A stretch of 64,000 bases of DNA from Streptomyces sp. Je 1-332 (GCF_040730185.1 NZ_CP160402.1:6696001-6760000), one strand, 5' to 3'; shown: positions 25,833-34,818, counted from the stretch's first letter. Notes: a model not told the origin generated them from the letters alone. Numbers and translations are program-made.

Positions 25833-27032
25833 TCAGCTCAGCGCGCTCTTCGTCTGCCAGTCGGCCCAGGAGAGGTTCCACTCGCCGTAGCCGTTGCCCG
25901 GGTCGGGCACGCCCTTCGAGCCGCTGCCGGAGACCTCGAAGGGGTCGCCGACCTGGACCTGGCCGTAGAGCCAGGAGGCGTCGCCGTCGCTCATGCCGAT
26001 GCAGCCCGAGCTGTGGTTGGTGTTGCCGAAGAAGCGGGCGTTCCAGGGAGCCGCGTGCGCGTACATGCCCGACCAGGTCAGACGCATCGAGTTGTCGACC
26101 ATCTTGTCGTAGGCGTCGCCGAGGCCGACCGTCTCGGAGCGCATGTTGATCGTGCCCTCCTTGGCCATCAGGACGGACGTGCCGCCCCAGGACGCCTTGT
26201 CGCCGCCGGGGGTGCCCGCCGACATCGGGACGGTCCTGACGCTCTGTCCGTCGCGCACGAGCGTCGCCCGCTTGCTGTCGAGGTCGACCTTGACCTTCTG
26301 GCTCTTGCCGACCGTGAAGCCGGTCGCGTAGTCGCGGACGAACCAGCCGCCGCCGGTGCCCGAGTCGATCCCGCCGAGGCGGGCGTCGAGCTTCACCTTC
26401 GTGCCGGACTTCCAGTACTCCTTGGGGCGCCAGTCGATGCGGTCCTTGCCGTCGTAGTTCTTGATCCAGCCCCAGGACCCGGTGGTGTGGTTCGAGGTCG
26501 TCACCTTCAGGTGCTTCTCGACCTCCGCCTTGTTCTTCACCGGGTGGTCGAAGACGACCGACAGGGGCTGCGCGACGCCGACCGTGGTGTCCTTGCCGGG
26601 GGTCAGCGACAGCTTGTTGACCTGCTCCGGGGCGGCCGTCCTGAAGGAGGCCCGCGCGCTGGTGCCCTCGTCCGTCGTCGCCTTCACCTTGTACGAGGTG
26701 CCGGGCACCGCCTTGCGGTCCGAGGTCCAGGTGGTGCCGCTCGCGCCGACCTTGCCGGCCAGCTTCGCGCCCTCGGAGTCGGTGACCTCGACCTGCTTCA
26801 GCTTGCCGTCGGCCAGCTTCACCTTGACCGGGGAGCCCGCCTTGGCCTGCTTGCCCTGCAAGTTGACCGATAGGTCCGGCTTTTCCGCGGCCGTGTCGGC
26901 GGACGCGGGGGTGCTGCCCGAACAGGCGGTCAGGGCGGCGGCCAGCGCCGCCAGGCCCGCGGCCGTGACCGCGGCCCCGGTGTGGCGGGGGCGTGTGGGG
27001 CGTCGACGACTCTGCGAGCTCAGGGGCCTCAA
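25833..27032 (-). CDS. L,D-transpeptidase lipoprotein (YkuD domain)
   Basis: 399 residues using TTG 27032, which has GGAGG nine bases upstream. The longer frame also starts with TTG (27080) but lacks such a site, and no ATG or GTG is available. A basic start and hydrophobic stretch lead to LAAALTAC (lipobox). Two Ig-like domains follow (about 50-250). The YkuD catalytic domain ends with HSSGCIGMSDGD, where C344 is the nucleophile and the preceding His belongs to the active site. The enzyme forms 3-3 cross-links in peptidoglycan at the outer face of the membrane. Confidence 0.9.
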   Translation of the reverse strand: MRPLSSQSRRRPTRPRHTGAAVTAAGLAALAAALTACSGSTPASADTAAEKPDLSVNLQGKQAKAGSPVKVKLADGKLKQVEVTDSEGAKLAGKVGASGTTWTSDRKAVPGTSYKVKATTDEGTSARASFRTAAPEQVNKLSLTPGKDTTVGVAQPLSVVFDHPVKNKAEVEKHLKVTTSNHTTGSWGWIKNYDGKDRIDWRPKEYWKSGTKVKLDARLGGIDSGTGGGWFVRDYATGFTVGKSQKVKVDLDSKRATLVRDGQSVRTVPMSAGTPGGDKASWGGTSVLMAKEGTINMRSETVGLGDAYDKMVDNSMRLTWSGMYAHAAPWNARFFGNTNHSSGCIGMSDGDASWLYGQVQVGDPFEVSGSGSKGVPDPGNGYGEWNLSWADWQTKSALS

Positions 27033-27178
27033 GGGAACGTACCTCCGTGCGAATGTGGAACTGCACGGTGAGAGGGACAAAGGTCCCGGTGGGTTGCCTC
27101 TTGCCCCGAATTTCCCGACTAGGTCACAGAGGCGGCCTATGGGACGGGCGTGACCATCGGCGCCCGGTGACCGCTCAC

Positions 27179-27937
27179 CTACTTGGCGCGATGGGAAGTG
27201 CGGGGCGGAGTGATCGCGGGCGCCGGGGCCTGGGCGGCGCGGGTGACGTCACCGACGAGCTCGACGACGTCGGGACCGTACGCCTGGGAGTTGACGACCT
27301 TCAGGAGCAGGACGAAGGTGTTGGCGCCGTGCTTGCGGGCGAGGCGCTCGTGGTGCCGGGCGAGATAGCGGGTCGCCGCCTGGTTGGTGATCGCGCGCTG
27401 ACCGCAGAAGACGAAGACGGGTCTCGCCTCCTGGTCCTGCCCCGCGGTGAGCCGCGCGAGGATCACGTACTCCGTGATGCCGCCCTCCATGCGGTAGCGC
27501 TCGCTGCCGATCTGGAAAGCCCCGCGGTCCGGGCCGGGTTCCGGGTCGGTGTTGATGCGCACGCCGGGCAGCAGGGAGTGCATGTGCGCGGCCATGCGGC
27601 GGTTGACGGCCGGGGAGCCGACGCAGAACTCCGTGCGCTCGCCGAAGCTCTGCTGGGCGGCGTCGTGCGCGACGAGCTGGGCGTGCGCCCCGCAGTCCTT
27701 GATCAGCGCGGCCAGTTCGAGCAGCGCGAACACGTCGTGGCGTACGACGGTGAGCTCGGGGCCGCCCGCCTCGCGGTTCACCACGAGCAGCGACTCGGCG
27801 TTCTCGGGCAGCCCGAAGAAGGCCTGCTTGCGGCGGAGCTTGCGCCGCCACAGGTAGGTACGGGTGAGCCAGCCCAGCACGGCACCGAGGCCGGCCGCGA
27901 TCAGGCCGAGGACGATGTAGCGCACGTCTTCAGTCAT
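27179..27937 (-). CDS. Membrane-anchored hypothetical protein
   Basis: 252 residues. One N-terminal membrane helix (YIVLGLIAAGLGAVLGWLT) is followed by a basic stop-transfer RRKLRRK. A soluble alpha/beta domain of about 210 residues follows, with VVRHDVFALLELAALIKDCG, FCVGSPAVNRRMAAHMHSLL and a C-terminal ARKHGANTFVLLLKV. The family is frequent in Streptomyces, without an assigned function; the domain recalls nucleoside-binding or signalling folds. It is divergent from ggt, with about 100 bases between them. Confidence 0.7.
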   Translation of the reverse strand: MTEDVRYIVLGLIAAGLGAVLGWLTRTYLWRRKLRRKQAFFGLPENAESLLVVNREAGGPELTVVRHDVFALLELAALIKDCGAHAQLVAHDAAQQSFGERTEFCVGSPAVNRRMAAHMHSLLPGVRINTDPEPGPDRGAFQIGSERYRMEGGITEYVILARLTAGQDQEARPVFVFCGQRAITNQAATRYLARHHERLARKHGANTFVLLLKVVNSQAYGPDVVELVGDVTRAAQAPAPAITPPRTSHRAK

Positions 27938-28041
27938 GGGGGCGCATGCTAGCGGGCTCTAGGACCCGTGTTCGAGGGGGTCCTGACGTGGCAGGGGAAG
28001 CGAAGTTACGCTGCGCGGACAGTTGTTGACTGGAGGTACGA

Positions 28042-29853
28042 ATGCGTCGTGCTGTCGTACGGAATCTGACGCTATTGGCGGTCGGAGGGGTGTTGGTGTC
28101 GGTCGGAGCGGCCGTGCCCCCTTCGTCTCCGCGCATCGCTGAAACGACTTCGAAGACCCCGCAGAAGACACCACTCGCCGTCGGTCATGGCGGTGCTGTC
28201 TCCAGCGTCGACCCGGACGCGTCGGCCGCCGGGATCGAGGTCCTGAGGAAGGGCGGCAACGCCGTGGACGCGGCGGTCGCCACGGCGGCGGCCCTCGGCG
28301 TGACCGAGCCCTACTCCGCGGGCGTCGGAGGCGGCGGCTACTTCGTCCACTACGACGCCAAGAGCCGCAAGGTCAGCACGATCGACGGTCGCGAGACGGC
28401 CCCGCGGACGGCGGACTCCGGCCTCTTCCTGGAGGACGGCAAACCGATCCCCTTCGCGGACGCCGTCACCAGCGGCCTCGGCGTGGGCACCCCCGGCACC
28501 CCGGCGACCTGGCAGTCCGCGCTCGACAAGTGGGGCAGCAAACGGCTCGGCACGCTCCTGAAACCCGCCCAGCGGCTCGCGCGCGACGGGTTCACGGTGG
28601 ACGGGACCTTCCGCTCGCAGACCGAGTCGAACCAGGCGCGGTTCGCCGACTTCCCGGCCTCGGCGAAGCTCTTCCTGCCCGGCGGCGAGCTGCCCGTGGT
28701 CGGCTCCACGTTCAAGAACCCCGACCTCGCGCGCACCTACGAGGAGCTGGGGCGCAAGGGTGTCGGTGCGATGTACCGCGGCGGCATCGGCAAGGACGTC
28801 GTACGGACCGTGAACAAGCCGCCCGTGGACCCGGCGTCCGGGCGGGTGGCCCGGCCCGGTGACCTGTCGGCGAAGGACCTGAAGGCCTACGCGACAAAGC
28901 GGCAGGCGCCGACGAAGACCTCCTACCGGGGCCTCGACGTCTACTCGATGGCTCCCTCGTCATCCGGCGGCACAACCGTCGGTGAAGCGCTCAACATCCT
29001 TGAGCGGACCGACCTTTCGAAGGCGTCGAAGAAGAAGTACCTGCACCGGTTCATCGAGGCGAGCCGTGTCGCCTTCGCCGACCGCGGGCGGTGGGTGGGC
29101 GACCCCGCCTTCGAGGACGTACCGACGAAGGAGCTGCTCTCGCAGAAGTTCGCCGACTCGCGGGAGTGCCTGATCCGCGACGACGCGACCCTGAAGAGTC
29201 CGCTCGCACCGGGCGACCCGCGTGACCCGGCGTCCTGCAAGTCCGGCGACAAGGCGGCCCCGACCACGTACGAAGGGGAGAACACGACGCACCTCACGGC
29301 TGCCGACAAGTGGGGCAACGTCGTCGCCTACACCCTGACCATCGAGTCGACGGGCGGCAGCGGGATCACCGTGCCGGGGCGCGGGTTCCTGCTCAACAAC
29401 GAACTGACCGACTTCTCCTTCGCGTCGGCCGACCCGGCGGTGCACGACCCGAACCTGCCGGGCCCCGGCAAGCGGCCCCGGTCCTCGATCGCGCCGACGA
29501 TCGTCCTGGAGAAGGGCAAGCCGCTGGTCGCGCTGGGATCGCCCGGCGGTGCCACGATCATCACCACGGTGCTGCAGACCCTGACCGGGTTCGTCGACCG
29601 TGGCCTTCCGCTCGTCGACGCGATCGCCGCGCCGCGCGCGAGCCAGCGCAACGCCGCCCAGACCGAGTTGGAGCCGGGCCTCTGGGAGAGTCCGCTGCGG
29701 GCCGACCTGGAGGCGATCGGGCACTCCTTCAAGCAGAACCCGGAGATCGGCGCGGCCACCGGGGTGCAGCGGCTGCCCGGCGGGAAGTGGCTGGCCGCCG
29801 CGGAGAAGACGCGGCGCGGTGGCGGGTCGGCGATGGTGGTGCGGCCGGAGTGA
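28042..29853 (+). CDS. ggt: Gamma-glutamyltransferase
   Basis: 603 residues. An N-terminal hydrophobic stretch (LTLLAVGGVLVSVGAAV) targets it for export. The family signature is plain: GGNAVDAAVATAAALGVTEP, YSAGVGGGGYF, a large subunit, and the autoprocessing/catalytic site GENTTHLTAADK, with T415 the new N-terminus of the small subunit. GFLLNNELTDFS and SPGGATIITTVLQ follow. The enzyme hydrolyses or transfers gamma-glutamyl groups of glutathione and related peptides outside the cell. A strong hairpin follows. Confidence 0.95.
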   Translation: MRRAVVRNLTLLAVGGVLVSVGAAVPPSSPRIAETTSKTPQKTPLAVGHGGAVSSVDPDASAAGIEVLRKGGNAVDAAVATAAALGVTEPYSAGVGGGGYFVHYDAKSRKVSTIDGRETAPRTADSGLFLEDGKPIPFADAVTSGLGVGTPGTPATWQSALDKWGSKRLGTLLKPAQRLARDGFTVDGTFRSQTESNQARFADFPASAKLFLPGGELPVVGSTFKNPDLARTYEELGRKGVGAMYRGGIGKDVVRTVNKPPVDPASGRVARPGDLSAKDLKAYATKRQAPTKTSYRGLDVYSMAPSSSGGTTVGEALNILERTDLSKASKKKYLHRFIEASRVAFADRGRWVGDPAFEDVPTKELLSQKFADSRECLIRDDATLKSPLAPGDPRDPASCKSGDKAAPTTYEGENTTHLTAADKWGNVVAYTLTIESTGGSGITVPGRGFLLNNELTDFSFASADPAVHDPNLPGPGKRPRSSIAPTIVLEKGKPLVALGSPGGATIITTVLQTLTGFVDRGLPLVDAIAAPRASQRNAAQTELEPGLWESPLRADLEAIGHSFKQNPEIGAATGVQRLPGGKWLAAAEKTRRGGGSAMVVRPE

Positions 29854-29860
29854 GGCGGGG

Positions 29861-29908
29861 GCGGGCGGGCTGCGGGCCGCGAGGGCCCGCCCGCACGAGC
29901 CCGCCCGC
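29861..29908. terminator. Bidirectional hairpin between ggt and map
   Basis: GCGGGCGGGCT (29861-29871) pairs perfectly with AGCCCGCCCGC (29898-29908), and the interval contains a nested GCGGGC/GCCCGC pairing. It lies between two convergent stops. Confidence 0.65.
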
Positions 29909-29925
29909 CAGGCTGCCTTACGGAG

Positions 29926-30693
29926 TCACAGCGCCGTCAGGATGCGCGGTCCGTCGTTCGTGATCGCCACCGTGTGCTCCGCGTGGGCCGCGCGGCTGCC
30001 GTCGTTCGTGCGCAGGGTCCAGCCGTCCGGCGCCGGGTGGTAGTGGTCGCTGCCGCTCGCGATCACCATCGGCTCGATGGCCAGGGCCATGCCGTGCCGC
30101 AGGGGCATGCCGCGGCCCGCGCGGCCTTCGTTCGGAACGCCCGGGTCCTCGTGCATGCTGCGGCCGATGCCGTGCCCGCCGAAGCCTTCCGGGATGCCAT
30201 AACCCGCGTCCCTGCACACCGTGCCGATCGCGTGGGCGATGTCGCCGATGCGGTTGCCCACGACGGCCGCGGCGATGCCCGCCTCCAGGGCGCGCTCGGC
30301 GGTCTCCACGAGGCGTACGTCCTCGGGGCGGGGGGTGCCGACGATGAAGCTGATCGCCGAGTCGCCCGCCCAGCCGCCGAACTCGGCGCCGAAGTCCGCG
30401 GAGAGCAGGTCGCCGTCGCGCAGGCGGTAGTCGGTCGGGATGCCGTGCACGATCGCGTCGTTCACCGAGGCGCAGAGGACCGCGGGGAACGGTGTGGGGG
30501 CGAAGGAGGGGCGGTAGCCGAGGAAGGGCGAGGTCGCGCCCGCGTCCCGCAGCACGGCGTGCGCCACCTCGTCCAGTTCGAGCAGCGAGACACCGACGCC
30601 CGCCGCCTCCCGCACCGCCGTCAGGGCCTGGGCCACGATGCGGCCGGCTTCGCGCATCGCGTCGATAGATGTGTCTGTCTTGAGTTCCACCAT
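29926..30693 (-). CDS. map: Type I methionine aminopeptidase
   Basis: 255 residues from ATG 30693. Metal and substrate residues of the family are visible: VNDAIVHGIP (His), SADFGAEFGGWAGDSA (two Asp), GGHGIGRSMHEDP (His), MALAIEPM (Glu) and AEHTVAI (Glu). The enzyme removes the initiator Met from nascent proteins in the cytoplasm. This is a stand-alone copy away from the ribosomal-protein operon, so probably a paralogue. It is divergent from a small XRE regulator, which suggests regulated expression. Confidence 0.93.
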   Translation of the reverse strand: MVELKTDTSIDAMREAGRIVAQALTAVREAAGVGVSLLELDEVAHAVLRDAGATSPFLGYRPSFAPTPFPAVLCASVNDAIVHGIPTDYRLRDGDLLSADFGAEFGGWAGDSAISFIVGTPRPEDVRLVETAERALEAGIAAAVVGNRIGDIAHAIGTVCRDAGYGIPEGFGGHGIGRSMHEDPGVPNEGRAGRGMPLRHGMALAIEPMVIASGSDHYHPAPDGWTLRTNDGSRAAHAEHTVAITNDGPRILTAL

Positions 30694-30703
30694 GCCAATA
30701 ACT

Positions 30704-30713
30704 ATACCGGTAT
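30704..30713. promoter_or_regulatory. Palindrome ATACCGGTAT between map and the XRE regulator
   Basis: A perfect ten-base palindrome 11 bases upstream of the map start codon, in the 60-base divergent gap with the small HTH gene. It is a good candidate operator for that regulator. Confidence 0.4.
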
Positions 30714-30753
30714 GAGAATGGGTTTCTGTACGGGGACGGTCTAGACTGACCGC

Positions 30754-31014
30754 ATGGTGCGGACCCCCCTGACCCCTGAGGAGCGCGAACGCGGCGAGCG
30801 GCTCGGCCGTCTCCTGCGGTCGGCGCGTGGCGAGCGGAGCATGGTGGAGGTGGCCGCGAGCGCCGGCCTCTCCGCCGAGACGCTCCGCAAGATCGAGACG
30901 GGGCGGGCCCCCACGCCCGCGTTCTTCACCGTGTCGGCGCTCGCCGTGACCCTCGGCCTTTCGCTGGACGAGGTCGCCGAGACGTGCGCGCTGGTGCCGC
31001 TCGCACCGGCCTGA
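30754..31014 (+). CDS. Small XRE-family helix-turn-helix regulator
   Basis: 86 residues, essentially one HTH_3 domain: GRLLRSARGERSMVEVAASA, then the recognition segment AGLSAETLRKIETGRAPTP and FTVSALAVTLGLSLDEVAE. It is a DNA-binding protein without a sensor domain. It is encoded divergently from map, with a palindrome in the 60-base gap, and so probably regulates map and itself. Confidence 0.85.
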   Translation: MVRTPLTPEERERGERLGRLLRSARGERSMVEVAASAGLSAETLRKIETGRAPTPAFFTVSALAVTLGLSLDEVAETCALVPLAPA

Positions 31015-31039
31015 GGCCGGGGTGCCGCGGCCGCCGAGG

Positions 31040-31900
31040 TCACCGCGGGCGGCCCCACTCGGGGGCGTGTTCGGCGGCGAAGTCCGCGAAGGCGCGAGCC
31101 GGCCGGCCGGTGATCCGCTGCACCGCGGGGTCCACACGGTCCTCGGAGCCGTGCGCGATGTCGTCGTCCATGGCGGCCAGCATCCGCGCGAACGCCTCGG
31201 GTACGCCGATGGCTGCGAGCCGTTCAGTGAACTCCGCGACCGGGACGGGGCGGTGGCGGATCGGGCGCCCCGAGACCTTGGACACGACCTCCGCCACGTC
31301 CGCGTAACTGAGCGCTTCCGGCCCTGTGATCAGGTGGGCCGTGTTGTGCGGCCGCTCGTCCGTCAGGGCTCTTACGGCGACGGCCGCGATGTCGTCCGCG
31401 TCGACGAAGGCCACGCGTCCTTGCCCGGTGGCCGTCACGATCTCATCCGCGGTGCGGATGCTCTCGACGTGGAGATGGCCCGGGGCGACGAAGTTCTGCA
31501 TGAACCACGAGGGGCGCAACACCGCCCACTCGGGAGCCAGTTGACGCAGGGCTCGATGGACTTCGCCGACCCCGGGGTCTCCCTCGGCGATCGCTGAGGA
31601 GCTCAGCAGCACGAAGCGCCGCACACCCGCCTCCAGCGCGCGTTCCAGGAACGGCACCATCAGTCGGGCGGGTGCGGAATCCCCGATGGGCGGCACCAGA
31701 TAGATGCCGTCCGTGTGGATGCCGTCCGTGCCGGTGAGGGCGGGGCCGTGCGTGGTGGGGTCGGTCCAGTCGAAGCGGACCTGGTGGGTGCCCGGCGCCG
31801 GGGTGCGGCTTCCGGTGCGCACGTACATGCCCTGGTCGGTCAGGGCGGCCGCCACGCGGCTGCCGGTGGTGCCGGTGCCGCCGGTGATCAGGAAGCGCAT
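31040..31900 (-). CDS. NAD(P)-binding NmrA/SDR-like oxidoreductase
   Basis: 286 residues. The N-terminal Rossmann motif is MRFLITGGTGTTGSRVA (GxxGxxG). RFVLLSSSAIAEGD, WAVLRPSWFMQNF and AFVDADDIAAVAV match the NmrA/atypical-SDR group (quinone reductase-like). Substrate unknown. It lies two bases downstream of a SnoaL-fold gene, with which it forms an operon facing a TetR gene across an imperfect operator. Confidence 0.87.
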   Translation of the reverse strand: MRFLITGGTGTTGSRVAAALTDQGMYVRTGSRTPAPGTHQVRFDWTDPTTHGPALTGTDGIHTDGIYLVPPIGDSAPARLMVPFLERALEAGVRRFVLLSSSAIAEGDPGVGEVHRALRQLAPEWAVLRPSWFMQNFVAPGHLHVESIRTADEIVTATGQGRVAFVDADDIAAVAVRALTDERPHNTAHLITGPEALSYADVAEVVSKVSGRPIRHRPVPVAEFTERLAAIGVPEAFARMLAAMDDDIAHGSEDRVDPAVQRITGRPARAFADFAAEHAPEWGRPR

Positions 31901-31902
31901 CG

Positions 31903-32349
31903 TCAGCGGCCCTCTCCGGCGTGGGCGGCGCCCACGGGGATCTCCCCGTCGAAGGCGTCAGCCGCCAACGCGCCGTTCCAGTAGTCGCGAAAGCGCGTGA
32001 TCTGCCCCTCATGGACGGTGACGACCTGGATGTACGGCATGTCGAAGGGGCGCCCGGTGGCGACCGCCAGGCCGGTGCCGCGCAGCTCCACGACGATGGT
32101 CTCGGGGTCATCGGTGCGGTGGACGGTCAGGTCCTCGAAGCTCCGCAGGTCGATGTGGTCGGGGTAGTCGGCCATGTATCCGCGTACGGCGTCACGGCCG
32201 ACGAGTCGGCGCGGGGCCCCGGGGAGCGCGAAGGGGAACTCGAAGACTCCGTCCGGCGCCCAGAGGGCGACCCAGCCGTCGATGTCCTTGGCGAGCAGGA
32301 GGTCGAGTGAGCGGGTGAATACGTCGGTCGCTGATGCGTTCGTCGTCAT
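31903..32349 (-). CDS. SnoaL-like (NTF2-fold) protein
   Basis: 148 residues. The cone-shaped NTF2 fold is suggested by DVFTRSLDLLLAKDIDGWVA, LWAPDGVFEFPFALPGAPRR, GRDAVRGYMADYPDHID and the C-terminal IQVVTVHEGQITRFRDYWNG. Such proteins act as isomerases, hydrolases or ligand-binding subunits. Together with the SDR immediately downstream it resembles a small ketone/quinone detoxification pair under TetR control. Start ATG 32349 lies 18 bases from the putative operator. Confidence 0.82.
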   Translation of the reverse strand: MTTNASATDVFTRSLDLLLAKDIDGWVALWAPDGVFEFPFALPGAPRRLVGRDAVRGYMADYPDHIDLRSFEDLTVHRTDDPETIVVELRGTGLAVATGRPFDMPYIQVVTVHEGQITRFRDYWNGALAADAFDGEIPVGAAHAGEGR

Positions 32350-32366
32350 GGTGGCGACGTTAACCT

Positions 32367-32403
32367 GACCCCGGGTCCGTTTACAAATACCGGACCTCGG
32401 GTC
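32367..32403. promoter_or_regulatory. Imperfect inverted repeat, probable TetR operator
   Basis: GACCCCGGGTCCG (32367-32379) and CGGACCTCGGGTC (32391-32403) form 13-bp arms with two mismatches around an AT-rich 11-base spacer. They sit between the divergent SnoaL-SDR operon and the tetR-type gene. The size suits a TetR dimer pair. Confidence 0.6.
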
Positions 32404-32480
32404 GACTTATGCTGGGGACCCTGCCGATCCGCCCCCGCGCGGTCCACCCGCGCTCCCGGAGCGCCCATCGAGGAGGAACC

Positions 32481-33077
32481 ATGGCCGCCGCCCGCAAGGA
32501 GCGAGCCGACTCCGTCCGCAACAGGGCAGCGTTGCTGGCCGCCGCCGCCCGGCTGTTCAAGGACGCCGACGACCCCGACGGCGTCAAGATGGCCGACATC
32601 GCCCAGGCCGCCGGGGCCGGCAAAGGCACGGTCTTCCGGCATTTCTCCGACCGGCTCGGCCTGGTCCGGGCGCTGGTCGTCGAGGAGACGCAGCAACTGC
32701 GCGAGCAGGTCACCGACGGTCCGCCGCCGCTCGGACCCGGCACGCCGGTGGCCGAGCGGCTGCCCGCGCTCATGGCCGCGCTCCTCGACCTCAAGCTCGA
32801 CCAGCGCGCGCTGATGCTGGCCCTGGAGCGGGCGGGGGCCGGCAGTCCTTACCTCAATCCGGCGTACGACCTCTGGCACTCCGAAGTCGCCGGGATGCTG
32901 TCCGGCGTACACCGTCGCGAGGACGCCGACTACCTCGCGCACACCCTGCTCGCCGCCGTCCGCAGTGACCTGGTCGAGCACCTGACCAGTCAGGGTGCCG
33001 CCCCCGGGCAACTGCACGCGGGGCTGCGCACGCTCTGCGCCTCCGTTCTCGCTCACGGCGCGGGCGGCGGCGTGTGA
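32481..33077 (+). CDS. TetR/AcrR-family repressor
   Basis: 198 residues from ATG 32481, with GGAGGA about six bases upstream. The N-terminal TetR HTH is clear: AALLAAAARLFKD, VKMADIAQAAGAGKGTVFRHF. The C-terminal ligand domain is helical (LRTLCASVLAHG near the end). It is divergent from the SnoaL-SDR pair, with an inverted repeat in between, so it probably represses both. The ligand is unknown. Confidence 0.9.
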   Translation: MAAARKERADSVRNRAALLAAAARLFKDADDPDGVKMADIAQAAGAGKGTVFRHFSDRLGLVRALVVEETQQLREQVTDGPPPLGPGTPVAERLPALMAALLDLKLDQRALMLALERAGAGSPYLNPAYDLWHSEVAGMLSGVHRREDADYLAHTLLAAVRSDLVEHLTSQGAAPGQLHAGLRTLCASVLAHGAGGGV

Positions 33078-33118
33078 GGTGCTGTCGTGCGGTCGGAAAA
33101 CCGCGTGTAGTCGTCCCG

Positions 33119-33152
33119 TAACACATCTGGTGTTATCTTCCGGACCGGAAGA
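33119..33152. promoter_or_regulatory. Two adjacent palindromes upstream of the 33184 gene
   Basis: TAACAC-ATCTG-GTGTTA (33119-33135) is followed directly by TCTTCCGG-A-CCGGAAGA (33136-33152). Both are perfect. They lie 32-65 bases before the next start codon, as operators or as a structured leader would. Confidence 0.5.
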
Positions 33153-33183
33153 CTGCAGGCTCCATGGGGCGGTGCTGGCTCGG

Positions 33184-34818
33184 ATGGCAGTAGGACAACT
33201 CCCTGATCAGGTCCGGGAGTTCGCGCGGTACCTGAGAGACCTCCTGACGCGCCTCGATCAGGGCGCCGGGTGGTGCGGCGTGTTCTGGTCGCGTGACCCC
33301 GAGGGGATGCGGGCCTGCCTGGACGGCTCGGAGGTTCCCCCCTGGGATGTGGTGGAGGCGCTGCTGCACGACCTGGCCACGGGGTACGGGGCGCAGGCCG
33401 CCGAGCGCGAGGCGGAGCGGGCGCGGGCTCTGCACACGGCCTCGCTGGCCGCGTACGACGCGCGCCCCGGAGGCCGCGGGCTGCTCGGTGAACGCCTCGA
33501 CATGATGCTCACCGAGCAGCGGTTCGCCGTGGAGCGCCAGGTGGAACTGGGCTACACCCTCGCGGCGGCGGACACGCCGGACGAGGTGGAGCGGCTCAAC
33601 CGCGATCTGGCCTGGATCCGCGACGACCACGAGCGTGCGACCGCGCGGTGCGCGGAACTCCGGCAGCGCATCGAGCGGTTGGACCGGGCGGACCGCCCGC
33701 AGTGGGTCGACTTCGGGACCCCCGTGTCGGACGACTTCGCGGCGGTGGGGGCGGACGACTTCGCCGACTTCGGTGCCTATGCCACCTCCGGCGACTACGA
33801 CGAGCAGCCACGGAACGCCTTCGGGGTGCCTGCCGCCGACGACTTCGGCTCCCGTGACGCCGACGGCTTCGACTCCCGTGCAGGCGACGGCTTCGGAGTC
33901 GGTGCCGGGGGCGCTGCGGGCGCGGTCGGTGATCCCGGCGCCCGCGCGCCGGAGTTCGGTGCCGCACCGGACGGGCAGGACGCCCCGGCTCCCGATGCCC
34001 GTACCCTGTCGGCCGACTCCGCGGAGCGGGCAGACGAGACCCGCGTCCCCAAGCAGGGCCGCAAGTCGCGCGACACCTCCCGCCGTCCGCGCAGGCCCCG
34101 CGGCGCCCGGTTCGCGGGGTTCTCCGGCGCGGACGACGAGGACGCGGACATCACCGCGGCCGGTTCCGGCGCCGTACCGCGGACGCCCGCGCAGTCGCCC
34201 GCAGCCAACAGCCCGCGCGGCGCGCGGTTCGCGCCCGCCGCCGAAGAGCCGGGCGATACCGGGCGCCGCGAGGTCGCCGAGCCGGACCGCGATGCCGAGC
34301 GGATCACCGCCGAAGCCGTCGCCGCGCTCATCGAGCTCCGTGGCGAGGGCCGCAGCGGCGAGGCGCACGGCGTACTCGTCGAGGCCGCGGGCTGGCCCGC
34401 GCGGCGCCTGCCCGTGTTCGCCGGTGAACTGCACCGCGCGGGCCTCGGTGCCGACTGGTCGACGCTGCTCTGGGAGGCCGCGTCGCTGCCGCCCGATCGC
34501 CTTGTCGCCCTTGCGGACGCCCTCGCCGGGGCGGGCCGCGCCGACGACTGCCGCAAGCTGCTGCGCCAGGGAGTCTCCCGCCCCGCCCCGGAGATCGCCG
34601 AGGCGGTGCTCGCGCTGATCGACGCGGGCCGCGAGCGCGAGGCCCGCGCCCTGCTCGACGCCTACATCCGCGTACGGACCCCCGAGGACACGGCAAGCTG
34701 TGCGCACACCGATCCGTACCGCCTCATCCCGCTGCTCCTGCAGGCTGCCCAGGGAGTGTCGGACGAGCGTCACTGGGATCTCGTGCACGCGCTGCGTGTT
34801 GCCGGATTCAGTGCCTGA
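33184..34818 (+). CDS. Large hypothetical protein with Asp/Gly/Ala-rich linker and helical-repeat C-terminus
   Basis: 544 residues from ATG 33184; GTG 33172 is an in-frame alternative. The N-terminal ~170 residues are helical and coiled-coil-like (QLPDQVREFARYLRDLLTRL; ERLNRDLAWIRDDHERATAR). A long low-complexity region (about 175-380) repeats DDF/ADGF motifs. The C-terminal ~150 residues contain repeated two-helix units (RLPVFAGELHRAGLGADWST, RLVALADALAGAGRADDCRK, EIAEAVLALIDAGREREARA), resembling TPR/PPR-type solenoids. I recognise it as a Streptomyces-wide protein without an assigned function. Confidence 0.75.
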   Translation: MAVGQLPDQVREFARYLRDLLTRLDQGAGWCGVFWSRDPEGMRACLDGSEVPPWDVVEALLHDLATGYGAQAAEREAERARALHTASLAAYDARPGGRGLLGERLDMMLTEQRFAVERQVELGYTLAAADTPDEVERLNRDLAWIRDDHERATARCAELRQRIERLDRADRPQWVDFGTPVSDDFAAVGADDFADFGAYATSGDYDEQPRNAFGVPAADDFGSRDADGFDSRAGDGFGVGAGGAAGAVGDPGARAPEFGAAPDGQDAPAPDARTLSADSAERADETRVPKQGRKSRDTSRRPRRPRGARFAGFSGADDEDADITAAGSGAVPRTPAQSPAANSPRGARFAPAAEEPGDTGRREVAEPDRDAERITAEAVAALIELRGEGRSGEAHGVLVEAAGWPARRLPVFAGELHRAGLGADWSTLLWEAASLPPDRLVALADALAGAGRADDCRKLLRQGVSRPAPEIAEAVLALIDAGREREARALLDAYIRVRTPEDTASCAHTDPYRLIPLLLQAAQGVSDERHWDLVHALRVAGFSA

